Source: Clostridiales bacterium oral taxon 876 str. F0540 (lineage in GTDB: Bacteria > Bacillota > Clostridia > Clostridiales > Clostridiaceae). Taken from it: a stretch of DNA of 64,000 nucleotides. How positions within the stretch are numbered: the first letter of the stretch is position 1; each line of letters starts with the position of its first letter. Location: the NCBI GenBank assembly GCA_000466585.1, contig KE993496.1, positions 250,262 through 314,261 of the forward strand, given 5' to 3'. The notes below the pieces were generated by a model. It was not told the origin of the DNA, ran no database searches, and saw only the letters and a program-made list of their open reading frames with translations. Positions 17,653-26,197 of this stretch are shown here, one piece after another. The translations under genes were made by a program, and so were the position numbers.

Positions 17653-18171
17653 ATGGATAATTTACTAATTAAAGAATGCAGCTTAAAGGATATAGAAAAA
17701 GTTAAACATATATGTGAGAAAACCTTCTATGAGACCTTTTCTGGTGAAAACACAAAAGATGACATGGAAAATTACCTAAAAGAAAATTTTTCATATGAAA
17801 AGTTGGAGAGTGAAATAACAAATAATTATTCAAAATTTTATATAGTTGAAGATAATGAGGAAGTTGCTGCATATATGAAGCTTAATTTTGATAAAGCGCA
17901 AACTGAGGAAGGGCATAATCACACATTAGAGGTTCAAAGAATTTATGTGCTTCAGGAATATAAGGGCAAACATATTGGTAAAATGCTTATACAAGAGGCT
18001 ATAGAAATTGGCAAAATTAATAACCTCAACTATATTTGGCTGGGCGTATGGGAGCACAACCTAGCTGCAATAAGATTTTACGAAAAGCAAGGGTTTGTAA
18101 AATTTGATACTCATATCTTTAAGCTTGGTAATGATGAGCAGACAGATAATTTGATGAAGCTTATGCTGTAG
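17653..18171 (+). CDS. PaiA-like polyamine/GNAT acetyltransferase
   Basis: 172 residues that align along their length with the PaiA group of spermidine/spermine acetyltransferases: KTFYETFSGENTKDDMENYL, FYIVEDNEEVAAYMKLN, EVQRIYVLQEYKGKHIGKML, YIWLGVWEHNLAAIRFYEKQG and GNDEQTDNLM (quoted in pieces). In B. subtilis PaiA acetylates polyamines and affects sporulation and degradative-enzyme control. It starts 4 bases after the radical SAM gene, with only a weak ribosome site, so translation is probably coupled. Closed by a strong terminator. Confidence 0.85.
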   Translation: MDNLLIKECSLKDIEKVKHICEKTFYETFSGENTKDDMENYLKENFSYEKLESEITNNYSKFYIVEDNEEVAAYMKLNFDKAQTEEGHNHTLEVQRIYVLQEYKGKHIGKMLIQEAIEIGKINNLNYIWLGVWEHNLAAIRFYEKQGFVKFDTHIFKLGNDEQTDNLMKLML

Positions 18172-18227
18172 AGTTTTTATAATAAGCTAAGAAGTAATAA
18201 TTAATGAGAAATTAACAACGATATACA

Positions 18228-18268
18228 AAAAACATGTTAATTACTAAAAAAATTGACATGTTTTTTTA
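18228..18268 (+). terminator. Terminator of the radical SAM-PaiA operon
   Basis: AAAAACATGT (18228-18237) pairs with ACATGTTTTT (18256-18265); eight Ts follow the stem. Confidence 0.75.
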
Positions 18269-18397
18269 TTTGAAAAATGAGTGTAAAAGCTATTATTCTT
18301 AAATAAGACCTAATCTAAAAAAATATTGGTACAACAAAACTTAAGCCTCCACAGCTTCAATGGAAAACTTATAAATACAAAAAGTCCTAAATAGTAA

Positions 18398-18426
18398 TTG
18401 ACAAAACTAATAGTATTAGTTATTAT
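18398..18426 (+). promoter_or_regulatory. MBL gene promoter with spacer operator
   Basis: TTGACA (18398-18403), 17-bp spacer, TATTAT (18421-18426). The spacer is almost wholly a palindrome, ACTAATAGTATTAGT (18406-18420), a textbook TetR-type operator position. The regulator two genes on is broken by a stop codon. Confidence 0.75.
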
Positions 18427-18477
18427 GCTTATATAGTTAGTTTTGGTTTTTTATTGAAATGAAAGGGGTTAAAATAT

Positions 18478-19176
18478 ATGAGAATTGTAAATTATAAATC
18501 CTTATATCAACTTACTATTACTCCGAATCTTTTTCCGGTAAATGTTTATATAATTGAAGAAGAAAAGACATTAACTCTTATTGATACAGGATTATCTATA
18601 ATGGCACCAAAAATTCTTAAATTTTCAGACAGCTTAAATAAACCTATTACGAGAATCTTACTTACTCATTGTCATAATGATCATATAGGCAGCTTATCAA
18701 AGCTTAAAGAAGCACTTCCAAATGCTAAAGTAATTATGTCCGAAAGAGAAAGCCGATTTATGAACGGAGATTTTTCACTTGATCCTGATGAACCCAATGT
18801 ACCACTGAAGGGTGGGTATCCCAAAAAAGAAATATCTATATTTGATGAAACAATTAAAAATGGAGATCAAATTGGCTCGCTGACATCAATATTGACACCG
18901 GGGCATACACCCGGAATGACTTCTTACTGGAGCGAGCAGGACAAAATACTTATTGTAGGTGATGCATTGCAGACTAAGGGAGGCCTTGCAATTGCAGGCA
19001 TGGTTAACTGGACTTTTCCTTTTCCGGCCATGGCTACTTGGTCTAAAGAATTAGCAATTAAAAGTGCTGAGAAAATACTTGAGATTTCACCCGATGTAAT
19101 CGCGCCTGGCCATGGCAACTTACTTCATAAACCATTACCAGAACTTGAAAAAGCTATAAGAAAGGCTAAAAAATAA
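18478..19176 (+). CDS. MBL-fold metallohydrolase
   Basis: 232 residues. THCHNDHIGS (about 61-70) is the HxHxDH zinc motif; GHTPGMTSYW supplies the third His, VGDALQTKGG the bridging Asp and APGHGNLL the last His. This set is that of the metallo-beta-lactamase superfamily, near the lactonase/glyoxalase-II-like group. It probably opens an ester, lactone or thioester. GAAAGGGG lies before ATG 18478. A TetR gene follows at 17 bases and probably autoregulated the pair. Confidence 0.86.
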   Translation: MRIVNYKSLYQLTITPNLFPVNVYIIEEEKTLTLIDTGLSIMAPKILKFSDSLNKPITRILLTHCHNDHIGSLSKLKEALPNAKVIMSERESRFMNGDFSLDPDEPNVPLKGGYPKKEISIFDETIKNGDQIGSLTSILTPGHTPGMTSYWSEQDKILIVGDALQTKGGLAIAGMVNWTFPFPAMATWSKELAIKSAEKILEISPDVIAPGHGNLLHKPLPELEKAIRKAKK

Positions 19177-19192
19177 ATTACTAGGAGGAAGT

Positions 19193-19786
19193 ATGTCACA
19201 GAGAGCTCAAATCAGTTTAACAAAAATACTAGAAGCAGCTATCGATATTTGTAATGAAGAGGGGTATGAACAACTGGCATTATCAAATATTTCTAAGAGA
19301 TTGGGAATAAAGACCCCCTCACTTTATAACCATATTCAGGGGCTAACAGATCTAAAACAAAAAATGGCTTATTAAGGTCTTCAGATGCTTTATGATTCTA
19401 TAATACATTCGGCTATTGGATATATAGGAGATGAAGCAATCATTTCAGTGTCCAAAGCATATATAGAATTTGTAAAGAAGTATCCGGGCTTGTATCGTTC
19501 AATATCAAAAGCACCGGATCCTTATGAACTGCAATTTGATTCATTAAGTAATCAATTAGTAAAGGTATTTATCAAACTTTTAGGGTCTTATAATCTATCT
19601 GATGATGAGAGCATACATGCAGTAAGAGGCCTGCGAAGCATGCTGCACGGCTTTGCATCTATACAGATAGATTTAGGTTTTAGAATGAACTATTCACAGG
19701 AGGATAGTATTGATTTTGCCTTAAAAACTTTCTTGAACGGTTTAAAAAATTGTAAATCTGCTGATAATGTGAAAGATATGCAATAG
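19193..19786 (+). pseudogene. TetR-family regulator broken by a stop codon
   Basis: One continuous frame interrupted by TAA at 19373-19375. Part one (60 residues) holds the complete DNA-binding domain: ILEAAIDICNEEGYEQLALS, LGIKTPSLYNHI. Part two (from about 19376, ATG 19385, 133 residues) is the ligand domain of the WHG/TetR_C type: VSKAYIEFVKKYPGLYRS and GLRSMLHGFASIQ. No shift is needed to join them. AGGAGG precedes ATG 19193. A truncated HTH without its dimer domain should not repress, so the MBL gene may be constitutive, unless the base is a sequencing error or the stop is read through. Confidence 0.85.
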
Positions 19787-19813
19787 TTTCCTTAAGTATA
19801 CTTTGAAGAAGTT

Positions 19814-19843
19814 AAAATCCATGGATGTCCATGGATTTTTTTT
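19814..19843 (+). terminator. Strong terminator
   Basis: AAAATCCATGGA (19814-19825) pairs perfectly with TCCATGGATTTT (19828-19839), followed by further Ts. Closes the MBL-TetR transcript. Confidence 0.88.
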
Positions 19844-19856
19844 GTACCTATAAAAA

Positions 19857-19874
19857 TGTTAAGAATTCTTAAGA
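19857..19874 (+). promoter_or_regulatory. Shared regulator site, copy 1
   Basis: TGTTAAGAATTCTTAAGA; contains the 14-bp palindrome TTAAGAATTCTTAA, also readable as TTAAGA repeated at 10-bp spacing. The same 18 bases occur at 20623. It lies about 115 bases before the TVP38 gene. Confidence 0.55.
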
Positions 19875-19989
19875 TTTTTCATAACCTTTATTTAATATCT
19901 AACCTATACAATAAAATACATAATGTTTAAACGTCAACATTATATGATAGATTTCTATATAAATAAAATTACAAGAATAGGGGTGCATT

Positions 19990-20619
19990 ATGAATAAGTT
20001 ATTTAAAGGTATAGTCCTTTTCTTTTGGCTGGCAATTTTATTTGTGTTTTTCAAGTATCAGCTATATTCTAATGGAATAGATAAAATAACAGGATTTTTA
20101 CAGGCCTATCCTAGGTACAGTACCTTACTGTTTCTAATGATTGCTTCATTTAGAATTTTTACTCTTGTTCCATGTACCGTTTTTATAATTATTGCCGGTA
20201 TATTATTTAATCCTGTGGAGGCATTCATTTTAGTTACAATAGCAAATTTGCTGAGTGAAGTTTTATTATTCTTCTTTGTTAAAGCCACAATTGGAATGGG
20301 ATATCAGGAAAAGATAATAAACAAATATCCTAAGGTATACAATTTAATTCAAAGAAATAATGTTAAGATTCTTGCCTTAGGGGTATCCTCTCCTGTGGTG
20401 CCTTCAGACATTGTATGATTCTTTTCTGTATTAACAGGTATTTCTTTCAATAAGTATGCTTTAACTATATTTATTGCTGATACACCAATTATACTGCTGT
20501 ATACCTTTTTAGGGATAAGCATGAAATATTCTTTATATGTATTTATAATTACTCTAATCATCATAGTTTCAATAAGCTATATGAATTATAAGAAGTGGAA
20601 TAGTCAGATTAATTTATAG
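19990..20619 (+). CDS. TVP38/TMEM64 membrane protein with in-frame TGA
   Basis: 209 codons with one TGA at codon 143 (20416-20418). The reading frame before and after is intact and hydrophobic: segments about 5-25, 48-70, 80-100, the family motif SSPVVPSDIV directly before the TGA, FFSVLTGISFNKY directly after, and two more segments. This is the SNARE-associated (DedA-like) family of small membrane proteins, where the PxxPxDxxxxxxG region is conserved. In relatives the TGA position can be Cys, so the codon could encode selenocysteine or be a TGT/TGC nonsense mutation. I see no convincing SECIS hairpin after it (only CTGT-ATTA-ACAG, loop without G). GGGG before the ATG. Confidence 0.62.
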
Positions 20620-20622
20620 AAA

Positions 20623-20661
20623 TGTTAAGAATTCTTAAGAACTTTATACAGAGATTCTTAA
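20623..20661 (+). promoter_or_regulatory. Shared regulator site, copy 2
   Basis: TGTTAAGAATTCTTAAGA (20623-20640) repeats the 19857 site; ATTCTTAAG appears again 22 bp on (20653-20661), two helical turns. A TATACT box at about 20675-20680 could be the -10 for the methyltransferase-metK transcript. The spacing recalls OmpR-family binding upstream of a weak -35. Confidence 0.55.
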
Positions 20662-20745
20662 GCTTTGAGCTTTATACTAAGAACGTAAGATAACTTATAT
20701 AAGCAGGCAGAATTAATATCTTCAAAAATAAGGGGGAGCCTTAGT

Positions 20746-21306
20746 ATGAAAATGATAAAGTTTCTAGTAGAATATTTTAAATCACCGCGAACTGTAGGAG
20801 CTGTTGCACCTAGCTCGGAAAAATTAGCTGAGAAAATGGTAAAGGATATTGATTTTAATAGTGCAAAATGTATAGTTGAATACGGACCTGGTACAGGAGT
20901 TTTTACAGACAAGCTTATAGAAGGAAAAAAACAGGATACAGTATTACTGCTCTTTGAATATAATAAAGAGTTTTGTATACAATTAGAAAAAAGATACAAA
21001 GAGCATGATAGCATTATCCTAATAAATGATTCCGCAGAAAATGTAGATAAATATTTAAAAGAATATAATATCAATAAAGTAGACTATGTAGTCTCCGGTT
21101 TGCCGTTTGCAAGCCTGCCTAAAGATGTTTCCAGCAAAATACTTAGAAAAACAAAAGGTATATTAAAGAAAGATGGATTATTTATAACTTTTCAGTACAC
21201 TCTTCTAAAGAAGGAATTTATTGCAGGTTTTTTTAAGAAAATAGATTTAGAAAGAGTAGTACTTAATGTTCCGCCGGCTTATGTTTTAAAATGTCAAAAT
21301 TCGTAA
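20746..21306 (+). CDS. SAM-dependent methyltransferase (PmtA/KsgA-like)
   Basis: 186 residues. It opens with FLVEYFKSPRTVGAVAPSS, as phospholipid N-methyltransferase-like proteins do, then motif I VEYGPGTGVFTDKL, LLFEYNKEFC, and VSGLPFASLP at the motif IV place; C-terminal RVVLNVPPAYVL matches that group. Likely acceptors are a phospholipid head or similar; rRNA is possible given the KsgA-like fold. GGGGGAG precedes ATG 20746. metK starts 18 bases after its stop codon, so the SAM user and the SAM maker are probably cotranscribed. Confidence 0.82.
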   Translation: MKMIKFLVEYFKSPRTVGAVAPSSEKLAEKMVKDIDFNSAKCIVEYGPGTGVFTDKLIEGKKQDTVLLLFEYNKEFCIQLEKRYKEHDSIILINDSAENVDKYLKEYNINKVDYVVSGLPFASLPKDVSSKILRKTKGILKKDGLFITFQYTLLKKEFIAGFFKKIDLERVVLNVPPAYVLKCQNS

Positions 21307-21323
21307 TAAGAAAAGGAGAAAAA

Positions 21324-22499
21324 ATGAAAAGATTATTTACATCAGAATCAGTTACAGAAGGACATCCAGATAAAATTTGCGACCAAATATCTGATGCTAT
21401 ACTAGATACAATTCTAGAGAAAGATCCAACTGCAAGAGTTGCCTGCGAAACAGCAGTAACAACGGGTATGGTACTTGTAATGGGCGAAATATCCACTAAT
21501 TGCTATGTTGATATTCCTAAAGTTGTTAGAAAAACCGTTGAAGAAATAGGTTATGTCAGAGCTAAATACGGTTTTGATGCTAATACCTGTTCAGTTCTTA
21601 CTTCTATAGATGAACAATCTTCTGATATTGCCATGGGTGTTGATGAAGCCTTGGAAGCTAAGAAAGGTGAAATGGACAACATAGAAGCAATAGGTGCTGG
21701 AGATCAAGGAATGATGTTTGGCTTTGCAACAAATGAAACTGAAGAATATATGCCACTTCCCATTGCAATGGCTCATAGGCTTTCAAGAAGATTGTCCGAG
21801 GCTAGAAAAAATGGCACACTTTCATATTTAAGACCAGATGGCAAGACACAAGTAACAGTAGAATATGAAAATGAAAAGCCTGTAAGAATCGATACAATAG
21901 TTATTTCTACTCAGCATGGGCCTGAGGTAACCAGAGAAGAGATAGAAGGAGATTTAATCAAGCATGTTATAAATGCTGTTGTTCCAAAGGAATTATTGGA
22001 TGAGAAAACAAAATATTTAATTAATCCTACCGGAAGATTTGTTATTGGTGGTCCTCAAGGCGATTCAGGCTTAACAGGACGAAAGATCATTGTTGATACC
22101 TATGGCGGTTATGGAAGACATGGAGGCGGTGCTTTCTCAGGTAAAGATCCAACAAAGGTAGACCGTTCTGCTGCTTATGCTGCTAGATGGGTAGCAAAAA
22201 ATCTTGTTGCTGCCGGAGTTTCTGATAAGCTTGAAATAGAACTAGCCTACGCAATAGGTGTAGCAAAACCAGTTTCCATAGAGGTAGACACTTTTGGTAC
22301 AGGTAAAATATCTGATGATAAGGTTGTTGAAATAGTTAATAAGGTTTTTGATTTAAGACCTGCAGCTATAATCAGAGATCTTAATTTAAGAAGACCAATA
22401 TATAAGCAGACTGCAGCTTATGGCCATTTCGGAAGAAATGATATAAGCTTACCATGGGAAAGCTTAGACAAGGTTGACGAAATTAAAAAATACTTATAA
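21324..22499 (+). CDS. metK: S-adenosylmethionine synthetase
   Basis: 391 residues: FTSESVTEGHPDKICDQISD (N-terminal ATP/methionine region), GAGDQGMMFGYA-type loop here GAGDQGMMFGFA, and GGGAFSGKDPTKVDRSAAYA (P-loop-like, phosphate binding). Full length for bacterial MetK; makes SAM from methionine and ATP in the cytoplasm. AAAGGAG lies 7 bases before ATG 21324; the frame is open 33 bases further but without a ribosome site. No S-box riboswitch is visible upstream; the gene follows a methyltransferase gene. Confidence 0.97.
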   Translation: MKRLFTSESVTEGHPDKICDQISDAILDTILEKDPTARVACETAVTTGMVLVMGEISTNCYVDIPKVVRKTVEEIGYVRAKYGFDANTCSVLTSIDEQSSDIAMGVDEALEAKKGEMDNIEAIGAGDQGMMFGFATNETEEYMPLPIAMAHRLSRRLSEARKNGTLSYLRPDGKTQVTVEYENEKPVRIDTIVISTQHGPEVTREEIEGDLIKHVINAVVPKELLDEKTKYLINPTGRFVIGGPQGDSGLTGRKIIVDTYGGYGRHGGGAFSGKDPTKVDRSAAYAARWVAKNLVAAGVSDKLEIELAYAIGVAKPVSIEVDTFGTGKISDDKVVEIVNKVFDLRPAAIIRDLNLRRPIYKQTAAYGHFGRNDISLPWESLDKVDEIKKYL

Positions 22500-22504
22500 T
22501 AAAA

Positions 22505-22541
22505 GAAGACATAGTCAGCAATTATCCTGATCTATGTCTTC
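22505..22541 (+). terminator. Hairpin after metK
   Basis: GAAGACATAG (22505-22514) pairs with CTATGTCTTC (22532-22541). No T tract directly follows; a second small hairpin, ATTTCAT/ATGAAAT, lies just beyond, so termination may rely on both. Confidence 0.6.
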
Positions 22542-22693
22542 CATCATTTCATGATGAAATATTAATCTTTTATCTGTATACTAAGGCTATAAGATGCTTA
22601 AATAGGTGATTAACATTAACTGTTCATAATTGTAAAATAAGATGGAAAACTTAGTATGAAGATATTAAATTTATAAAAGAAAGGGATAGCTTT

Positions 22694-23380
22694 ATGCAAA
22701 ATAAAATTTTAATAGTTGATGATGATAATGAAATAAGAAAGATTACAGGAATATATTTGGAGAATGAAGGCTACGATGTGTTAAAAGCAGAAAATGGAGA
22801 ACAGGCACTTAAAATTATAGCAGAAAATGATATTGCTCTTGTTCTTCTAGATATAATGATGCCGGTTATGAATGGTATAGAAACCTGCATGAAAATTAGA
22901 GAAGATAATATTATGCCTATTATATTTCTGTCTGCAAAATCAGAAGACCTCGATAAAATTCAAGGCTTGGCATCAGGTGCTGATGATTATATAACAAAGC
23001 CTTTTAATGCCATGGAGCTTCTCGCAAGAGTTAAGTCGCAGCTTAGAAGGTATACAAGATATTCGGCTCCTCAAAATACAGCCAAGAATATAATTGAAGT
23101 TGGGAATCTAACTATAAATACTGATACGAGACAGGTGCTTGTAGGAGATAAAGAAATAAGGCTCACACCAAAAGAATTTGATATACTGGAGCTTCTTGCA
23201 AGAAACAAAGGGATAGTTTTCAGCATAGAAAAGATTTATGAAAGGGTATGGGGAGAGGAGTTTTATAAATCAGATAATACAATAATGGTCCATATAACAA
23301 AGATTAGAGAGAAGATTGAGGAAGATCCCAAAAAACCTGTATATATTAAAACGGTTTGGGGAGTTGGGTATAAGATATGA
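22694..23380 (+). CDS. VanR-like response regulator (OmpR family)
   Basis: 228 residues. Receiver domain with DDD acidic pocket (residues 9-11), phospho-acceptor Asp53 in LLDIMMP, Thr/Ser in FLSAKSED and Lys in ITKPFNAMELLARV; C-terminal winged helix from about 130 (RLTPKEFDILELLARNKG, MVHITKIREKIE, VWGVGYKI). Order and motifs match VanR and related regulators. AAGGGATAG precedes ATG 22694. The histidine kinase overlaps its end by 4 bases. The TTAAGA sites at 19857 and 20623 are possible targets. Confidence 0.92.
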   Translation: MQNKILIVDDDNEIRKITGIYLENEGYDVLKAENGEQALKIIAENDIALVLLDIMMPVMNGIETCMKIREDNIMPIIFLSAKSEDLDKIQGLASGADDYITKPFNAMELLARVKSQLRRYTRYSAPQNTAKNIIEVGNLTINTDTRQVLVGDKEIRLTPKEFDILELLARNKGIVFSIEKIYERVWGEEFYKSDNTIMVHITKIREKIEEDPKKPVYIKTVWGVGYKI

Positions 23381-24462
23381 GAAAAAATATTTTTACTCGG
23401 AAAATAAGTGTGAAACTTCTTTTGTCAGTTGTAGTTTGTTTTTTCCTATCTGCAATTTGTGGAGGTTTATTTTCTAGATATGTATCCTATGATTACATTC
23501 TAAAAGCCAAGGAACTAAGTCCCACTGTATACAATATAATTACAGTTTGGATTTTTTCTGTGGTTATTCTTGTTTTTATAATTACTTTCTTGCTATTGAT
23601 TAATAAAGAGGTAAAATATATCAAATATATTGCAAAAGAAGTAAAAACAATTGCAAATGAACAATTTGGTTCAACTCTTAAAGTGCAAGGGAACGATGAA
23701 CTGGCGGAGCTTTGCAAAAGTATTAATACTATGTCTTTGGAACTAAAGAATAAGTTTGAGCACGAAAGAGAAATAGAGAATACAAAAGCAGAATTGATAA
23801 CAAATGTCTCTCATGATTTAAGAACTCCTCTTACAGCTATAATAGGATACCTGGACATTTTAAAAAGTGAAAGATATAAAAACAGAGAAGAAGAGAAGGA
23901 GTATATAACCTCAACCTATAATCTCTCTATAAAACTAAAAAGGCTTATTGATGAATTATTTGAATACACAAAGCTTTCCAGCGGAGGTATTAAGTTAGAG
24001 GTTGAAGAAGTTAACTTGAGCACTATACTTGTTCAAATGCTGGGAGAGTACACTCCGATGCTTGAAGCTAAGGGCTTAAGAATTGTAACGGATATTGATG
24101 AAGAGATTCCCGCTAAAATTGATATTGAAAAAATAGTAAGGGTTTTTGATAATGTTTTAAGCAACGCGGAAAAATACAGTGTTAAACCATCGGATATAAT
24201 TATTAGAGCAGAAAACAAAGAGGGCATCGCTCACATTTTAATTTCCAATAAGAGTGAACATATAGAACAGGATAAGTTAAATAAAATGTTCGATAAATTT
24301 TACAGAGTTGATGTTTCAAGATCCAGTAATATTGAAGGCTCAGGGCTAGGACTTGCAATCTCAAAGAAAATCATTGAGCTTCATGGAGGACAAATTTGGG
24401 CGGAGTGCGATGGTGATGTGATAAAAATATATATTAATCTAAATACTAATGACCCAATTTAG
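23377..24462 (+). CDS. VanS-like sensor histidine kinase
   Basis: 361 residues: two membrane segments (about 13-33 and 51-73) around a very short outer loop, HAMP-like linker, then HisKA with NVSHDLRTPLTAIIGYLDIL (key H in SHDLRTP) and HATPase_c with N box (VLSNAEKYS), FDKFYRVD and GSGLGLAISKKI. The small outer loop suggests sensing within the membrane, as in VanS-like or intramembrane-sensing kinases that respond to cell-wall antibiotics. Start ATG overlaps the regulator stop (ATGA), showing coupled translation. Confidence 0.9.
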   Translation: MRKNIFTRKISVKLLLSVVVCFFLSAICGGLFSRYVSYDYILKAKELSPTVYNIITVWIFSVVILVFIITFLLLINKEVKYIKYIAKEVKTIANEQFGSTLKVQGNDELAELCKSINTMSLELKNKFEHEREIENTKAELITNVSHDLRTPLTAIIGYLDILKSERYKNREEEKEYITSTYNLSIKLKRLIDELFEYTKLSSGGIKLEVEEVNLSTILVQMLGEYTPMLEAKGLRIVTDIDEEIPAKIDIEKIVRVFDNVLSNAEKYSVKPSDIIIRAENKEGIAHILISNKSEHIEQDKLNKMFDKFYRVDVSRSSNIEGSGLGLAISKKIIELHGGQIWAECDGDVIKIYINLNTNDPI

Positions 24463-24750
24463 TAAAAGGAGAAACTGTTAAAAGAATTATGCCTAAAATA
24501 GCTTTCTGCCGGCACGGTTCTCTGAATACAGGAAGTAAAAGGAATGTTGAAGCCCATACCGGTTGTACCCATGACAAATACTACTATACAAAATACCCAG
24601 AATAAACTTGCTGGCAAGATACCACCAAGTATGGAGCAGTGTTTCTATCGGAACAAAAATGATGGTAGATATAATCATAGGGACAGAAAGCTTAAGCAGT
24701 GCTTTGTTATTGAGAACTGCACAGCGCTTGAACTCAATAGGGAAAATGCC
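24459..24750 (-). pseudogene. Decayed MFS transporter fragment
   Basis: Read on the - strand, one frame gives NNKALLKLSVPMIISTIIFV and a second, one base shifted, continues with ILGGILPASLFWVF, VVFVMGTTGMGFNIPF and IQRTVPAE. The last words (PFxxxIQxxVP) are typical of the end of an MFS drug or macrolide pump. A frameshift near 24630, a missing N-terminal half and a false C-terminus show it is a remnant. It lies downstream of the glycosyltransferase in the same direction. Confidence 0.65.
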
Positions 24751-24807
24751 TGACCTGTATAAATAGTAAAAAAAGATTTTCTTCAATTCGTAGTCTTTTC
24801 CATACCT

Positions 24808-26055
24808 TTACCGCTCAAGGCACTTAACAATAGTTTTTGCGCATTCTAGAGCTCCATCTTCCTTAGCTATATTTCTGCCAAGGCTTTTGGCATTTGCAAC
24901 GATTTTATCAGTTAAGGCAAACTTAATTGCTTCGGCAAGCTTGTCGGAAGTTAGTTCCTTTTTAAGAATAGGCTTTGCATCAACCCCTAAGTCGTAAGCT
25001 CTGTGAGCCCATGCAAATTGATCATTTGAGAAAGGTATAATGATGCTTGGAACTCCAGCTTTAAACCCTGCGGCAGTTGTACCAGCCCCACCGTGATGGC
25101 ATACTGCTGAAACTCTTTCAAAGAGCCATGTATGTGGAATGCTGTCAATTGCAATAATGTTTTTAGGAAGATCTTTTGGTTTTCCCATGCTGCAGATAAC
25201 ACCGCGTTTTCCACTCTTTTTAATCGCTTCTACTGCTATTTCAGCTAGACCTTCATGCTGCTCTAAAGATGTCATACTGCCAAAGCCTATATATACAGGT
25301 TTTTCACCGCTCTTTAAGAAATCTTCAAGCTCTTTTGGTGCAGTGTAGTCATAAGACTCTTCGACAAACCAATAGCCCCTTTGGTGAATGTTTTCATTCC
25401 AATCCTCTGGTCTTTTGAAAACGAAGTTACTGCAGGACACAATGGCTGGGTGTTTTTTATCTGTATGTCTCTCAAAAGGGCAGCCAAAATTGTCTGGTAT
25501 TTTCCCAAAGTTATTTTTCCAAAAACCTTTTACAGAACTTTTTGAAGCCATCCACAGCATTCCCTGAATCATAGAATAGCTTATCTTTTTAGTTAGAGCA
25601 TTGGATTTTGTTTTTCCGTACATTACAACAGATAAGTATTCTTTTGTTTTGTGCATTGGAAAAGGAGAAGCCAAAACAGAAGGTATACCGAATTTTTCTG
25701 CTGCAAAATAGCCAACAGTGCAGCCTGGATGATAAACTATAAGTTCGCTTCCTTCACACGCGGAGTAGTAATCATTTACCATGTAAATACCATATTCTTT
25801 CATCTTATTGAAGGTGAACATCATTTTCAAAGGATTATCAGAGGAGCCAGCAGCCTTTAAAAGTTTCGGATCAACCTTTAGTGTCTCAATATCTGCCTCT
25901 ATAGGATACACATCAATTCCATAGCTGCGAATTAAGCCTTTAACGCTTTTGCATGCAGTTATACGAACTTCTTTACCTAGTTTTTTTAACTGCTGTGCAA
26001 GTGCAATATATGGCTGAAAATCACCGCGTGAACCAGAACAAAGTATTGTAATCAT
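24808..26055 (-). CDS. GT1-family glycosyltransferase (UGT/MGT type)
   Basis: 415 residues, GT-B fold. N-terminal SGSRGDFQPYIALAQQLKKLG (acceptor domain start) and C-terminal donor-binding region: VYIGFGSM, SIPHTWLFERVSAVCHHGGAGTTAAG (ends given), GVPSIIIPFSNDQFAWAHR. This matches glycosyltransferases acting on sterols, glycopeptide aglycones or macrolides; HHGGAGTT is the sugar-nucleotide diphosphate site. AGGAGG precedes ATG on the - strand. A TetR gene is divergent, so expression is probably induced by the acceptor compound. Either antibiotic inactivation or glycolipid synthesis is possible. Confidence 0.88.
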   Translation of the reverse strand: MITILCSGSRGDFQPYIALAQQLKKLGKEVRITACKSVKGLIRSYGIDVYPIEADIETLKVDPKLLKAAGSSDNPLKMMFTFNKMKEYGIYMVNDYYSACEGSELIVYHPGCTVGYFAAEKFGIPSVLASPFPMHKTKEYLSVVMYGKTKSNALTKKISYSMIQGMLWMASKSSVKGFWKNNFGKIPDNFGCPFERHTDKKHPAIVSCSNFVFKRPEDWNENIHQRGYWFVEESYDYTAPKELEDFLKSGEKPVYIGFGSMTSLEQHEGLAEIAVEAIKKSGKRGVICSMGKPKDLPKNIIAIDSIPHTWLFERVSAVCHHGGAGTTAAGFKAGVPSIIIPFSNDQFAWAHRAYDLGVDAKPILKKELTSDKLAEAIKFALTDKIVANAKSLGRNIAKEDGALECAKTIVKCLER

Positions 26056-26092
26056 ATTTAAACCTCCTAAGAATTATTAATTTTAATAGTTC

Positions 26093-26121
26093 TTGTATAA
26101 CCCAACAACCTGTTGTATGAT
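26093..26121 (+). promoter_or_regulatory. TetR promoter with spacer palindrome
   Basis: TTGTAT (26093-26098), 17-bp spacer, TATGAT (26116-26121). The spacer carries ACAACCTGTTGT (26105-26116), a short palindrome that is the likely operator of the TetR protein. The divergent glycosyltransferase promoter must overlap here, but I cannot place its boxes with confidence. Confidence 0.6.
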
Positions 26122-26197
26122 TATAGTTTAATTATGAACAAGCTTGTCATCAACCAACAATCAGATGATAAATGTCGGATTCAGAGGAGATGTAATA

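Noticed and set aside
19373..19375. TAA in the TetR gene read as a recoded amino acid
   Set aside because: TAA is not used for selenocysteine or pyrrolysine; a mutation or sequencing error is the simpler reading.
20590..20745. S-box (SAM) riboswitch before the metK transcript
   Set aside because: None of the conserved SAM-I words are present; only the TTAAGA sites and a weak promoter are seen.
21291..21323. Upstream start for metK inside the methyltransferase gene
   Set aside because: No ribosome site; AAAGGAG before ATG 21324 and the standard MetK N-terminus decide the start.
24544..24753. + strand open frame of 69 codons after the histidine kinase
   Set aside because: It is the opposite strand of the MFS fragment and has no ribosome site.
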